Source: Temnothorax longispinosus (lineage: Eukaryota; Arthropoda; Insecta; Hymenoptera; Formicidae). Taken from it: a DNA stretch of 64,000 nt. Below, one piece after another: positions 51,153 through 63,758 of this stretch (within the stretch, counting starts at the first letter, position 1; the number at the start of each line of letters is the position of its first letter). Where the stretch lies: contig NC_092358.1 of assembly GCF_030848805.1 (NCBI RefSeq), forward strand, positions 15,220,469 to 15,284,468, written 5' to 3'. Under the pieces are notes generated by a model. It made no database searches. It was not told the DNA's origin and worked only from the letters and a program-made list of their open reading frames with translations. The translations under genes and the position numbers were made by a program.

Positions 51153-53363
51153 TTAAATGACCAATTTTTTATTAACTACGCACACATAATCGCTTAAGTA
51201 CGCTGGCTTTTTTATAACTCTGCCTGATCTCGTTGACATGTACGGTGTACTTATAGTTGGTAGCCTACCGCTCTCTTGAACACCTGTTTGATCCTTTATA
51301 GGCTCAGCAACGGACTGACTTGACAGCGGTGTTTCTTCCAGATCGTATTTATGTTCATTAAATGTTAAACCTTTTGATAAATCTTTCCTATTCCGTTTAA
51401 TCAACTGACCCTGCTCTGTTTTTATTTGGTATGTTCTTGGATTTGAATCCATTCCTAATACAATTCCACTTTGATGTGGTACTAGTTTGTTTTCAGTGTG
51501 TATCTTGACTGTATCCCCTATCTTAAACTCTGGAAGTAACCTCGCACCTCTGTCATAATAACTCCTCTGCTGCGCCTGACGCTTTCTTAGTATATCCGCA
51601 AACTGCTCTATCTCTACTCTATTTTTACAGTTATAGCTTGGTATCAAATTTCTTATTCTCCTGCCATACAACAGTTCCGCTGGGGTAAACCCATTTTGTT
51701 CAATTGGCATATTCCTATACTGTAACAACGCCATCTCCTTATCTTTCCCTTCTTGAATGGTCTTTTTCAAAATTCTTTTTAGCGTTTGTATGTGTCTTTC
51801 TGCGAGACCATTTGATTGATGATGTTTAGGAGTAGTGATTATATGTTTAATGCCCCACTCCTTTACAAACTCTGCAAATCTGCCACTTGTGTACTGAGTT
51901 CCCGAATCAGTGTACAAAATTTTTGGTATCCCGAACCTAGCAAACATTTCTTTTAAAGCCTTTATGGTCGTTTCTGTAGTTAGGTCCTCTAGATCACTTA
52001 TCTCTACAAATTTACTGTACGTATCTACTACTAGTATAAACTGTTTTCCTAACAAATAGAAGATGTCTGTAGCTAAAACTTCCCACGGTTCTTCCGGAAT
52101 TTCCTTCTCTACCATTGGTTCTTTACTATTATCTCTCTGATAGCTTTTACATAAATCACAATTACTTACGAGATCTTCTATCTGTTTGGACATTCCTGGC
52201 CAAAATAACGACTTCCTGGCCATCGCTTTACATTTCTCTTTACCAAAATGAGCATAATGTATCTTTGATAGCATAAGTCTTCTCAATACTTTCGGTACTA
52301 TTATACAAGTATTTTTTAACACTAAACCATTACTCTCAGTGAGTTCTTCTTTGAACGAGAAATACGGCTTTACTACTTCTGTTAGTTCGCGTTTATTTTC
52401 CGGCCATCCGTTTCTAATATACTTTATTACTTCCTGTAGTTCTTTATCTTTCTCTGTTTCCATTCTTAGTTCATTTAACCTTACATCTGTTATATTGAAG
52501 CTTTGCTCCACAAAGAATACATATGCTTCAATTTTTTCTTCCTCCGAAGAATCGGTTGTTCTTAAATGCGATCTACTTAGATGATCCGCTAGTACCAACT
52601 TTTTTCCTGGTACATACTTTAACTGTATATCAAAGTTTTGTAAACTTATACGCATTCTTTGTAGTCTAGGAGGACATTTATTTAATGGCTTTTTAAAAAT
52701 CGAGATCAGTGGGTTATGGTCTGTTTCTACTACAAATTTTTGACCAAATAAGTATTGTCTAAACTTTATACAACCAAACAATATGGCCAAGCACTCTTTT
52801 TCTATCTGACTATACATTTTTTCTGTCTGTGTTAATGCTCTTGACCCATAAGCCACTGGTCTTTCTTCTTGTAATATTGCACAGCCTAATCCTTCACTTG
52901 ACGCATCTACGCTTAATGTTATCAGTTTATTTACATCAAAATACGCAAGAACCGGAGGACTACATAACACCTCTTTTAATTTTGCAAACGATTCTTGTTG
53001 TGCTGTTCCCCATACAAATGGCACATCTTTTTTTATAAGTTGTCTTAAACTACTAGTTAACTGGGCACAATCTGGTATAAATTTTGATACGTAATTTACT
53101 GTGCCTAAAAACGTTAGCAACTCTTTTTTATTCTTTGGTACGCTCATTTTTTCAATTGTCTGAACTTTCTCCTTATCTATTTCTATACCATTTCCCGTTA
53201 ATATATGTCCTAAATATCTGACTTTATTTACATTAAAAATACATTTTTCCGCGTTGAACTTTATTCCATATTCTTGTGCTCTTTTGAAAACTTTATCCAT
53301 TATTCTCATTAGTTCTTCTATAGTTTCTGCCCATATTACCATATCATCCTGTCCGCAGCGCCA
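51153..53363 (-). pseudogene. Gypsy-like pol: RT (C-terminal part), RNase H, integrase
   Basis: It begins at QDDMVIW, the second half of the Y-x-D-D box, then RYLGHIL (RT), LTLSVDASSEGLGCAIL and ECLAILFG..VETDHNPL (RNase H), HYAHFGKEKC..CDLCKSY (HHCC integrase finger), DIFYLLGKQFILVVDTYSKF, YTDSGTQYTSGRF and HHQSNGLAERHIQTLK (D, D, E core). A basic C-terminal region ends at a stop at 51153. The frame is open for about 740 codons, so the deletion is its main defect. The apparent N-terminal residues upstream derive from LTR sequence and are not native. Confidence 0.92.
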
Positions 53364-53443
53364 TGTAATAAGCGTGGTTTTAATAAGATCACACTTAAGA
53401 TTATAATCAGTCTTTATTAGATAACTGTGTTTTATAATGCGTG
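53364..53443 (-). repeat. Gypsy-like 5' LTR fragment
   Basis: 80 bases identical to the start of 50891-51082, truncated at 53443. Confidence 0.85.
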
Positions 53444-53749
53444 ACGATTCTTGGCCATATATCAACTTGAAAAAATTTCTAAATACTCTTCAAATATCAA
53501 TAAATATGATGTAAAACTTTCAAAAAAGTGTATTCTTATGATTCCTTACAAAAAATTCCCCCCAAAAAACAGCCTCTTGACCAGACGACCCCCTTAACTA
53601 AATTTTTTCAGTTAAAACGCGAATATACTAAAGCACTCGGTCAATTCTAGTTTTGACTAAATTATTTCAGTTAGAACGCAAATTGCCGAGTTGGCTTAGT
53701 TAAAAATAGAATTTACCAGTAAATTCGGATTTTGACGGATTTCGGGTTT

Positions 53750-55440
53750 TAACTGTAACATATATAATTCTTTAAAATTCGGTCAATTATTTCCCGAGAA
53801 ATTTGAAAAATTTCTGAACCGGTTTCCAAAAAGATCGGTAACGAAAAATTATACACATTATGGCAATCCCCGCGAAATATATTCTACCCCTACTTCATAT
53901 ACAATTCTTTAAGATTCGGTCAATTAATTCCCGAAAAATTGGAAAAATTTCTGATACCGGTTTTCAAAAAAATCGGTAACGAAAAATTATACACTTTATG
54001 GCACTCGCCGGAAAATTTTACCCCTATTTCATATACTATACTTTGAAATTCGATCCACTAACAAATGAGTAATTTTCATAACCGATTTTTTTGAAACCGG
54101 TTTCCAAAAAAATCGGTAACAAAAAAGTAAAAATAAGAATAATAAAAAAAATTCAGCTTGATATCTCTAAATTTGCGGAAATTAGAGCAATCACGTACAT
54201 TTTTTTAAACAAAAATTGGAAAACCCTTTATTATTATTTTTTTTTAATTTTATTACATTCTTTAGTTCTTTTTTTCTATCTCTACTTCATATACAATTCT
54301 TCGAGATTCGGTCAATTAATTCCCGAAAAATTGAAAAAATTTTGGTACCGGCTTCAAAAAAGATCGGGAACAAAAAATTATACATTTTATAGCACTCCCC
54401 GGGAAATTCTACCACCGTTTCATATACAATTCTTTGAGATTCGGTCAATTATTGCCCGAAAAATTGAAAGGATTAGAAAAACCGGTTTCCAGAAGATTTG
54501 TAACGAAAAACTATACACTTTATGACACTCCCCGGGAAATTCTATACCCCTATTTCATATACTTTTGGTAAAAATTCGGTCCACTAACGAATGAGTAGTT
54601 CGCGGTCAGACTGACATACATACATACATACATACATACAGACGACGGTACTTAATATATATTAGATTTTTCGCCCGTGCTTCGCGCGGGCTCAAAATCT
54701 ATTCCCTTCTTCCCGAACTCACTCATTAATTAGGAGCACCAATAGAACCTCATAAAACCCAATTTTTAACCCCATAGTAGCCATTTCCATAAAATTAGTA
54801 ATCTTTTGGTACCAAATTCATCAAAATCATCAATAAAAAATTTAAAAAATTTTGGCATTGGTTTCAAGAAAATCTATTCATTAATAAAAAATTAAACTTA
54901 TCCTCCAAAAATTAAAAAAAAAATTGGTACTGGTTTCAAGAAAATCGGTTAATTAATACTTATTATTTCTCGACATTTGAATAATTTTCAAACTGGTTTT
55001 CAAAAAATCGGTAACAAAAAATTATCCATCAAAAAAATTCAGTTTGACATCTCAAAGTTTGCGGAAATTGGAACAATCACGTGCACTTTTTTTAAACAGA
55101 AAATCGGAAACCTTTTTATTATTAACACTTTTTCTAATTTTATTACATTCTTTAGTTCTTTCTACCCCTATTTCAGATATAATTCTTTAAGATTTGGTCA
55201 ATTATTTCCCAAAAAATTTGAAAAATTTTGGAACCGGTTTCCAAAAAATCGCTAACAAAAATTACACACATTATACACTTTATGGCAATCCCCGAAAAAC
55301 ATTCTACCCCTACTTCATATATAATTCTTTAAGATTCGGTCCATTAACAAATGAGTTCGCGGACAGACAGACAAACAGTCGGGTTTTATATTATAGTAAT
55401 TTTCATAACCGATTTTCATGAAACCGCTTTCAAAACATCG
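53750..55440. repeat. About 130-bp satellite, reverse orientation
   Basis: Units with AATTCTTTRAGATTCGGTCAAT, CCGGTTTYCAAAAARATCGGTAAC, TATACACTTTATGGCACTCC and CCCCTAYTTCATAT. It is the complement of the 21433-22110 family. A CATA microsatellite lies at 54615-54640 and a GCCCGTGCTTCGCGCGGGC hairpin at about 54672. Confidence 0.85.
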
Positions 55441-55559
55441 ATAACGAAAAAATAAAAATAAAAGTAAAAATTATTTAAAAAATTCAGCTTGATATCTCAA
55501 AATTTGCGAAAATTAGAGTAATCACGTACATTTTTTTAAACAAAAGTCTTAAACCTCTT

Positions 55560-55990
55560 TAAAGCAGCGACTTTCTCGCAAAATAAAATATTCTCTGCTT
55601 TAACAAAAAGACTTCAATTTATGAACAATTTATTGCTTTAAATGTTGTGTTTTGGTAAAACAGCGACTTTCTCGCGAAATAAAGTATTCACTGCATTAAC
55701 AAAAAGACTTTAATTTATCAACAATTTACTGCTTTAAATATTGTGTTTTGGTAAAGCAGCGACTTTCTCGCGAAATAAAATATACTTTGCTTTAACAAAA
55801 AGACTTCAATTTATCAACAATTTACTGCTTTAAATGTTGTGTTCTGGTAAAACAGCGACTTTCTCGCGAAATAAAGTATTCACTGCATTAACAAAAAGAC
55901 TTCAATTTATCAACAATTTACTGCTTTAAATGTTGTGTTTTGGTAAAGCAGCGACTTTCTCGCGAAATAAAGTATTCTCTGCTTTAAAAA
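55560..55990. repeat. 96-bp tandem satellite, five copies
   Basis: CAGCGACTTTCTCGCGAAAT recurs at about 55565, 55661, 55757, 55853 and 55949. The unit ends TTTAAATGTTGTGTTTTGGTAAA. Non-coding. Confidence 0.93.
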
Positions 55991-56097
55991 AAAAAACGTA
56001 ATATTAGTCGTTTATGCCTTCCAATACTGAAAATAGCTGCTATATTTTCGAAACTTTTTTTGCTAATAATTTTTTAACAAATAACGACCGCCGGCTA

Positions 56098-58577
56098 AAA
56101 ACTTCTGAAGGTCACTTAGAAGGGTGACCTTGACAACATATATCAAGGTCAAGGTCATTAGCAGGTGAGGTCTTTTTATGCATAATTACCATATATATTG
56201 TCATGGCTTTTTGTACTCCCGGACCGCGCCGGGACGTGTGCCGGATTAAAAGGGGGAAACGGAGAGAAAGGTGACAAGCCTCTCCGACGATTTCCTCGCA
56301 CCTCCGACACTTCGCGAAACGATTTTGCTGTTGGGCGCCAGACGCGTGAATTCGCGTCCGCGAAATCGCGAAAGAACACCGAGACGAGACGCGAGACGAA
56401 ACGTGCGGATGTGCGAGAAATCGGCTAGCTCGACCTAAGGGCTGGGGTGGGGGTGATGAAGGGCGGCGCGATATCCGGCGGACACACAATAAATAAGGCT
56501 ACGAACTCAAGCGATTAACAAATCATAATGTAACATTTATTCTTTCGTAACTCGCGGGTGAAATAATACATGCCAATTCGGCTTCAGTCAATCAAACAAA
56601 TCAAATAATTAATCACGCAAGCGTCAGAAATGAGACAACAAAAATAATGATAGCGCGGACGCCAAAAATGAACGGAGTATTACGTTATCGTATAGTGAAC
56701 GCGCAGAATGCGCTGCGATTAGATTAGAGAAATACAGTAGGACAAAACTTATAATTCTTATGGAACATTGACAGTAAACGCGAAACAATCACGGAGATAG
56801 AAAATATGGTCTCGCAGGAAAGATCGCGAGAGGACGGTACGTCACGCTCAGAGCGCGTGAACGCCACGTATAGAGTCGCACGAGAATTCTGTCGCCAATT
56901 ATCTTAAGCCTAACACCAGTGGAATCGTGGTGTAAGCCGCGGCTCCACGTAATGAGGACCGTACGCAACGCAATAACACGAGAAATATTCCGGCGCGATC
57001 GCCAGGAGACGCGAAATCTTATAACTAACGCGAAAGTACGGACTTAATCTAACGCACGTAATAACTAAAGTCAACGTAAGTCATTCTGATCAAATTCGGC
57101 ACATTGTCTCCTGTGACTTTCGAACGCGAAGAATGATACGCCGAGGTACTCGGCATAGCGCGAAATACTGGAACGAACGCGAGGAAAAATATGCGGAATT
57201 ACCGCGAGCAATAATAATACGCAATCACGACGGCACTGAGCCGATCGCGAGAATGGAGTAAATCACGCGAATAACGTTCTCCCGCCCGCACGACTACTTC
57301 TTACACGCAATTACCGAAACACGCATCCGAACATAACTATCCTGACACGCATAACTTTCTAAGGCAATTAGCCCACCTAAACGGCACGTTGACGCAATTG
57401 ATGTGCCGACGCGGACGACATTCCGACCTACGCAATATTTGGTAATTCGATACGCCGCGAACACCGGGTGCGCGAGACGCAACCGCGAGCGCGGACATTA
57501 CACGAAGACGGACTCGCATTATCGGATTTTGCCAACGAATCTATCGCGATCTCCAGAGGCTTGTTATCATGTCGTTATCGCGATTCCGCGGCCACGATAC
57601 CATCCCGAGGCCCTTCGCTCTCGCTGTCGATTGCCATTCGATACTCGGTCTCAAGGAACCGTACGTCGCGATATTACGAACGTAATCCTGGACGAGAGCG
57701 CGCACCGGAGGGCGGCGTCGTGGCGTTACATGTCGGTATTAAGTACTTGCGGGCAACCTCACCGATGCGATGCCTCCTCGTAGGGCTCCTCGCCGTCACT
57801 TCGTACCAAGTCGTCGCAGGACGAAACGAATACCCGACTCGGGGCGGCTATCGCGAATCTTAAGAAAACTTTTCGTGTTCGGCCTCGCCGACGGACGACC
57901 AGAGAGTGTCTCGCTAAATCCGCTCGATTGCGGAATCGATGTGGCACCCCCTTCCGCAGGGGCGCGCCAACCAATCGAGAGCGAGCTTGCAAGCTCGCGC
58001 GATATTCTAACGCAGGATCGTCGTACGGTGGATCCTTCGGCGGCGCGCAACGGTCCCTCGGCGGCGTAGCGATTCCTTCAATTTGTCCCTGGGCAGCGGA
58101 CTGGACTTCGTTCTGGCCGATGTGCCTCTGGTTTGACCTCGGGGCGGTGGCCAGCCACCCCGCGGGCCGGTATTTCGTGGAGGCAGATTGCTGAGGCCGG
58201 GTTCTCCCCAGGCGCCTGGGGCCCCGCTATCGGCGGCCTTGTCCATCGCTGCCTCACGCGCCGCACGCCTGCCGCGTTGCTCTCGCCGCCCGGGATCCCA
58301 GTGGTTTCCGCTTTCGCCCTCGCCACCCCTCCTCGGTCCTTGATTCTCCCGGATCCTTCCGCTAGGTGTATTCCCTCGAAGATTCGTCGTGGTGGGGTGA
58401 GGCGCCGCGCGTATTACAATTGCATAAAAATAAAACAAATAGTCAAAACGCGGAAATGATATACATTTTTGGCCTCTGGAGATCTCGTCGTCGCCTCTCT
58501 GGCTCGTCCCTGGGCGCGAATTTCCGCGCCTTGTGACGGCGGCGGGGCGCCGCCACGAAGCGGCGGGCCGCAACGTC

Positions 58578-58615
<38 letters not shown>

Positions 58616-58700
58616 TATGCATAAAAAGACCTCACCTGCCAATGACCTTGACCTTGACATATGTTGTCAAGGTCACCCTTCAGTGACCTTCAGAAGTTTT
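56098..58700. mobile_element. 2.6-kb element with about 100-bp TIRs, flanked by TA
   Basis: AAAACTTCTGAAGGTCACTT..GGGTGACCTTGACAACATAT, CAAGGTCAAGGTCATT, CAGGTGAGGTCTTTTTATGC at 56098-56190 recurs inverted at 58613-58700. TA precedes and follows. The interior is GC-richer than the surroundings. Its open frames are overlapping and overlap on both strands, without domains. It may be a large non-autonomous element with captured DNA. Confidence 0.7.
58580..58613. repeat. (AT)n microsatellite inside the right TIR region
   Basis: About 34 bp of TA. The left TIR has only ATATATAT at the same place. Confidence 0.9.
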
Positions 58701-58704
58701 TATA

Positions 58705-60715
58705 TATATGCTTATTCTATGACAAACTATAAAGTCAATACAGCGATGCAAAAGCATGACAATTATTCCAGTAGAAGGCAAGGGAAAGCAGCTGGGTAAA
58801 GGGTAAAGCATTAGATGCAAATATTTGCAAGTACTACGCGATCGGTGGTCTCTGCGGACCAAAGTTTCGCGACACAAATGAAATTACAAAGTCAAATGTA
58901 GATTGGCCTTTCTAAACGAAGGAACACAAGAGAATTATAAATTTAATATACCTCATATTTGGAATAACTTATATAAAAGAATGTTTTATTTAATTATTTA
59001 ATAATGGCGATGTAAAAAATAAATAAAAAATGGAAATCTTAAATTCCTATTCAAAAATATTTTTTTTATATATAAAAATGCGATAACAAAAATGTAATAA
59101 CAATTTGTATACGTAAAGATATAAAAATTCCTTACGTTTAAATAATATTTTATAATTCATGTGAAAACATTATTATATAAAATCTATATAAAATCACCGA
59201 TACTTTCACAAATATACAAACCGTTGAGTTTTTTGAGAGCAGAAATCGATTTTAACAAGGAGTAACGAGGGCAAGGGGGTTACCGACGCGACGCGGTTAA
59301 TATAATTCGTGGTGTACCGCCCTCGAGACTATGACTATGATATATCGCGAAAATTCCCGCGTTGAAATTAGCATCGCTCGGATTCCGATCCATGAATGTT
59401 CTAAGTTATAGTCAAACGAGAGAACGATCCCGCATGCCTCGTCGTCTATGATCACTCGCGGTGAATATGCACGCACTTTAACCCCGAGATACTGGATAAT
59501 TGCATATATTCCCCCTCTTTTAACATTATTGCTCACAATATCGTTATATTTGTTTTAAACCATTTATAATTTATAAACAAATTTTATTTAAATTTTTAGT
59601 AAAAAAAAAGCTCCGCTTTTACGTAATCTTTGTTTGTGTATTTTGTATATTGCTTGCAATTATTCTTCTCATTCTATAAAATTTGTTCATTAATAGTCTT
59701 TTTTCCATAGAACATATATGTTGCATGTTTAGCACGAAAACAATGGATATACCATAAATTCTGGATATACTATAAATTGCATGTTAAATTGCAAAAGAGA
59801 ATGCATGTGTGTACATACACATAAACGAACAGTAAAAGAAGTTCAGGTAATTTAAACCATGCAAACAAATTAAATATAATAATTATTATAGATTGTTTTA
59901 TTATTAATATGCCTTAAAATACAATAAAAATTATTTTTTTACAAGATTAATAAAATGGTTCATCTTTCCCGACATGGTTCAAATTGCCCGACAAAAATCT
60001 ACCTTCGAAAATTTTGCTTATAACATAATACTCACTATAAATAAACAAAATTTGTTAGAAACACGTTATAACAAACAATTGACATTACAACTCAGCGAAA
60101 ACAAAATTCAGCTCTCTTTGATAGTAGGTTTCAAGTTTTCTTAAAAAAAGCTTAGGGTGGTTCAAATTACCCGAACTTCCTCTACATACACATAAACATA
60201 TTCGAGTGCGATGCACACACAAAAACGGTACCTAATAAACTTAACTCCCATAAAGATGATCTTAGACTTCGAGGTCTTGGGATCATGTTGAAAACTCTGT
60301 CGCGATATCACGGCGTAGCGCGAAATTTTCCCCATAATAATTTGCCACACGTCCATTACGAGCTAACATAAAATTAAGAGAAGGAAGATGGGGTTAACGT
60401 CCTCCATTACCACCATCTTCCTCTCTCCCATGTACGGAAATTTCGGCACGACGCGACGTGGCCAACGCTCTATTTATGGATTCGTTTTATGACAAGTACT
60501 TGTGTTGATGGGTTATATTTACACTCGCTTGATAAAGTACATAATAAACGATGGAAAGTAAAAAACAAATTATTCATCATAATATTGTTAGATTTTTAGA
60601 CAAAGCTCTAATGTATAAATACGTACATGTACATATGTGTATGTATGTTTGTATACCTATATAATATACAAATTTTAAATAGATATTTATTTAATATTAT
60701 TGTGTATACCTGTTT
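58705..60715. other. AT-rich spacer without a supported gene
   Basis: Mostly AT-rich. A GC-richer segment at 59260-59520 has a 79-codon minus-strand frame (59536-59297) with no recognised motif. Near 59950-60190, GGTTCAAATTGCCCGA and GGTTCAAATTACCCGAA occur as related boxes, possibly ends of an old element. Confidence 0.5.
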
Positions 60716-60717
60716 AT

Positions 60718-61623
60718 TAGAGGAAAGTACCCGATTATAAGATACCATATCTATTTTGTGTGATTGCCGGAAGTCTATGGGCAGAATTGAAAAATATAGT
60801 AGGTCATTTTGAAGGAAATTTAATAAGCTTTAAGATGCTGAAATGTAAAATTTAATTTAAATATTAATTTTGCTGAAAATTAGAAAAATGTGAAAAATGA
60901 GCTTTCGGCAAAATCGCAAAAGTGTGCTCCTAATATGAGAGACCCCGGGAAATCGCTAATAAAGTGCAAAATACATGATATTGCAATTAAAAAACTTTAT
61001 TTAAAGTTTTTGAAAGACAAATATAATGGAGAAGCATATTTGCAACAATCGTAAACCCACTTATACTCAATATTGTACCTAATCTTCCCCTCCACCCTTC
61101 CCTCTCAAATCAAGGTCAGCACAGTCTTATAAATTCGTATAAACCTTCCCTTAACGTTAATATAGTATTTTCTCTTCTTTTATTACTATACAATAACTTT
61201 CATACTCCAGCAACCCATCAGGAGTACCCTGAGTATCTCATGTTACGAGCACCACGCCTTGCAGTTTCACGATCACCAAATCTAATCTCTGCAATTGAGC
61301 AACTCAACATATCCCGTATTTTCCTATTAATACGACCTTACTCTATCGCTGCATGCAGAACTTATTGCCAAATATTTATTAATTATATAATAAACAAGGT
61401 TTAAAGACTTATATCCATGGCACTTGACAACATCCAATTTCATAATTTCTTTCTCTGCAACAACTACACGCACGGTCAAACAATGAATTTTCCACTAAAT
61501 AGGTTTTACCCCAAGGGCAATAAGTTCATGGTGGAACCAACAGATAGGGTCTATTAGTACAATTAGCAGAAACCTCGCTGTCGCATATTAGGAGCCTATC
61601 TCATAATAGGGGACTTTCCTCTA
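60718..61623. mobile_element. 0.9-kb non-autonomous TIR element
   Basis: TAGAGGAAAGTACCCGATTAT at the left; the right end is the near-complement (AATAGGGGACTTTCCTCTA). No transposase. CCTAATATGAGAGACCCC-like internal boxes resemble the termini. Confidence 0.65.
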
Positions 61624-63500
61624 TTATAAAAAAAATAATGTATTGTAATTAAAAATGAAAAACAAATATAATTTGAAAAAAATAATGGAGTTATTGTACT
61701 TATTCGTATTTTTATTAAAGAAAAGATATATTTTAACTATATTAATATCAGCTGTATGTTTAACTATAATATACCTATTAATATCGGTTGTATAATAAAA
61801 GAATATAAAATGCAATTATAAAATGTAACCATTCAATATAATTTTATCTGATGAAAGTAAATTGGACGAAATACATAAATGTACACGGAAAAGTTACGCC
61901 AAAGCTACTATAGAATTGGGAGGTCCATGCCCTGTCTGTGTCTCTTTGAATCGATTTTAGGCGTATGAACGATATAGGCGTACATTTCCCGTTGAGAAGA
62001 GACACTGCCAGACGAAAAAAATTAAGGCTTATCATTAAACAATATACGTTTACAAGAATCTTTTTCTTTCTTTTCATTCTTTTGAAATTTAGTTAAAAAT
62101 TTCGACTGTTTAGTATTATATCAATTTAATTCTAATAAATAGATCAAAAAGGCAGCCCTATAAAAAATTATAGCTAAGTTCTAGAAAAAAAAATTTTTTG
62201 TTAAAGATACTAGTTATCTCAAAAATATAATTAAAAATAAAAAATCTAAGGCAATACAAGAAATTAAAAATAATAGATAATGACCAAATAATGACAAGAA
62301 TTATGTACAAAATATATTAAGCAATAATTACGTATTTACTAAAGCTGCACTTCAAAAAATTTCTCATCAGTCAAAATTTCTCACAATTATTTTTTATACT
62401 ATACGAGGAACAAAAAGGAAATGCACTTGAATGGATCGCGTGCGTATCGCAATTACCGTCGTGCGTAGGTTACCTTTGTTAATAATGCTCTCATTGGTGT
62501 TTTGTACATATTTATGAATTATCTGCTCCTTTTTGTTTTTTATTTCCGACAACGTACGAAAAGAAACATATCTGGTGCCAATTTTCGCCGCGATTGCAGT
62601 GAATTACTCATAATCATCGATTGACAATTCGTTATTTTTTTCTTCCTAAAACAAACCGAATATTGTTACGTTTGTATTTAAATATAAAATTATAGATATC
62701 CAATGATCTGCGAAAATAAATGGTTATTTAGCTTACAGAATAGTAAATTAAGCAATATAGGATTTTTTTTCGTTATACATGTTAAATATAACATGATCTG
62801 CCATCATCTGCTAGTTTATACAACAATAATAGATCAATAAGAAGATTCGCAAATTTAAAATATTTTACACAAAATAACGTAATTAAAAAATAAAGTTATA
62901 TGTATATATTATAAATTAAAAGTATATACATTACGTTATATTATATGTACATATATTATTTATTTTTTCTTGATATGTAGAAGTTTTCAGAATAAATTAT
63001 CTCAAGATAAGCTTTGCATTGGGATGATGCAAGCTTTCAGAAGGGTGCTTTAAACCGCTGTACATGTAATACCATTGCTTTTATTACCACACTTTATCGG
63101 TTTACCATATCTCTCTATTACACACCATCCCATTTTTACGCGCTTCGTTAACGGAACTGTTCTTGCACGCGAATTGAACGTTTTAATATCGCGCGAATTA
63201 ATATACAGATGCTTCTGCACAAATTAAGCCTCTGAAATAGTTAGAAAAGAAAAATTTACGTGGAACAACTTTGCTCATGTACATATTATGTAAAATATTT
63301 ATTTTATTTACAAAAAATACAATATGTTTATACAAATTTATATTTAGTCTAATCTTACTTAATTATAAAATCTAACTACATATATCAAAAAAGCAATTCG
63401 TAAAATTATAAATACTTAATCGAATGTAATTGATACTAAATAAAAATTTAAAATATGGCAAAAGATTGAATATTTTTCTATATTTTAGATGATATAATAC
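61624..63500. other. AT-rich spacer
   Basis: I see no gene, RNA or clear repeat family; short frames on both strands lack motifs. Confidence 0.5.
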
Positions 63501-63534
63501 ACGGAGAAAAAGTTACGGTTGCTACAACAGAATA

Positions 63535-63715
63535 ATGCTGTTAATTTTCGCTCATCCATACAAAAGGGTTATGGAAACCATAGTACTCTGGAAGTGACCT
63601 ATGGTTTCCATATGGTTTCCATATGGTTGCCCTAACCTTAGTGAGGGTAGCTACTATATGGATGTTGCAACCATAATATATGGATGTTACAACCATAATA
63701 TACAATTATTCACCC
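63535..63715. repeat. Short repeats of TATGGTTTCCATATGG and ATGTTRCAACCATAATAT
   Basis: Two to three imperfect copies of each. Non-coding. Confidence 0.6.
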
Positions 63716-63758
63716 GACAAAAAAAATTATTTATTTCAAAATTTTATTACTATTTTTT

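Larger units (their letters stand above)
50891..53443 (-). mobile_element. Ty3/gypsy-like LTR retrotransposon, 5' half deleted
   Basis: Minus strand. The 3' LTR is 50891-51082 and a partial 5' LTR is at 53364-53443, with pol between. The sequence after the 5' LTR, TGGCGCTGCGGACAGG, looks like a primer-binding site and is fused directly to the RT active-site box, so gag, protease and the RT N-terminus are lost. Order RT-RNaseH-integrase fits Ty3/gypsy. 53444-53750 holds no recognised gene. Confidence 0.85.

Noticed and set aside
56112..58660. Many 60-217-codon frames inside the 2.6-kb TIR element
   Set aside because: GC-rich overlapping frames on both strands without domains or clear starts; not enough to call genes.
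59297..59536. 79-codon frame in a slightly GC-rich island
   Set aside because: No motif, no splice or start context, single instance.
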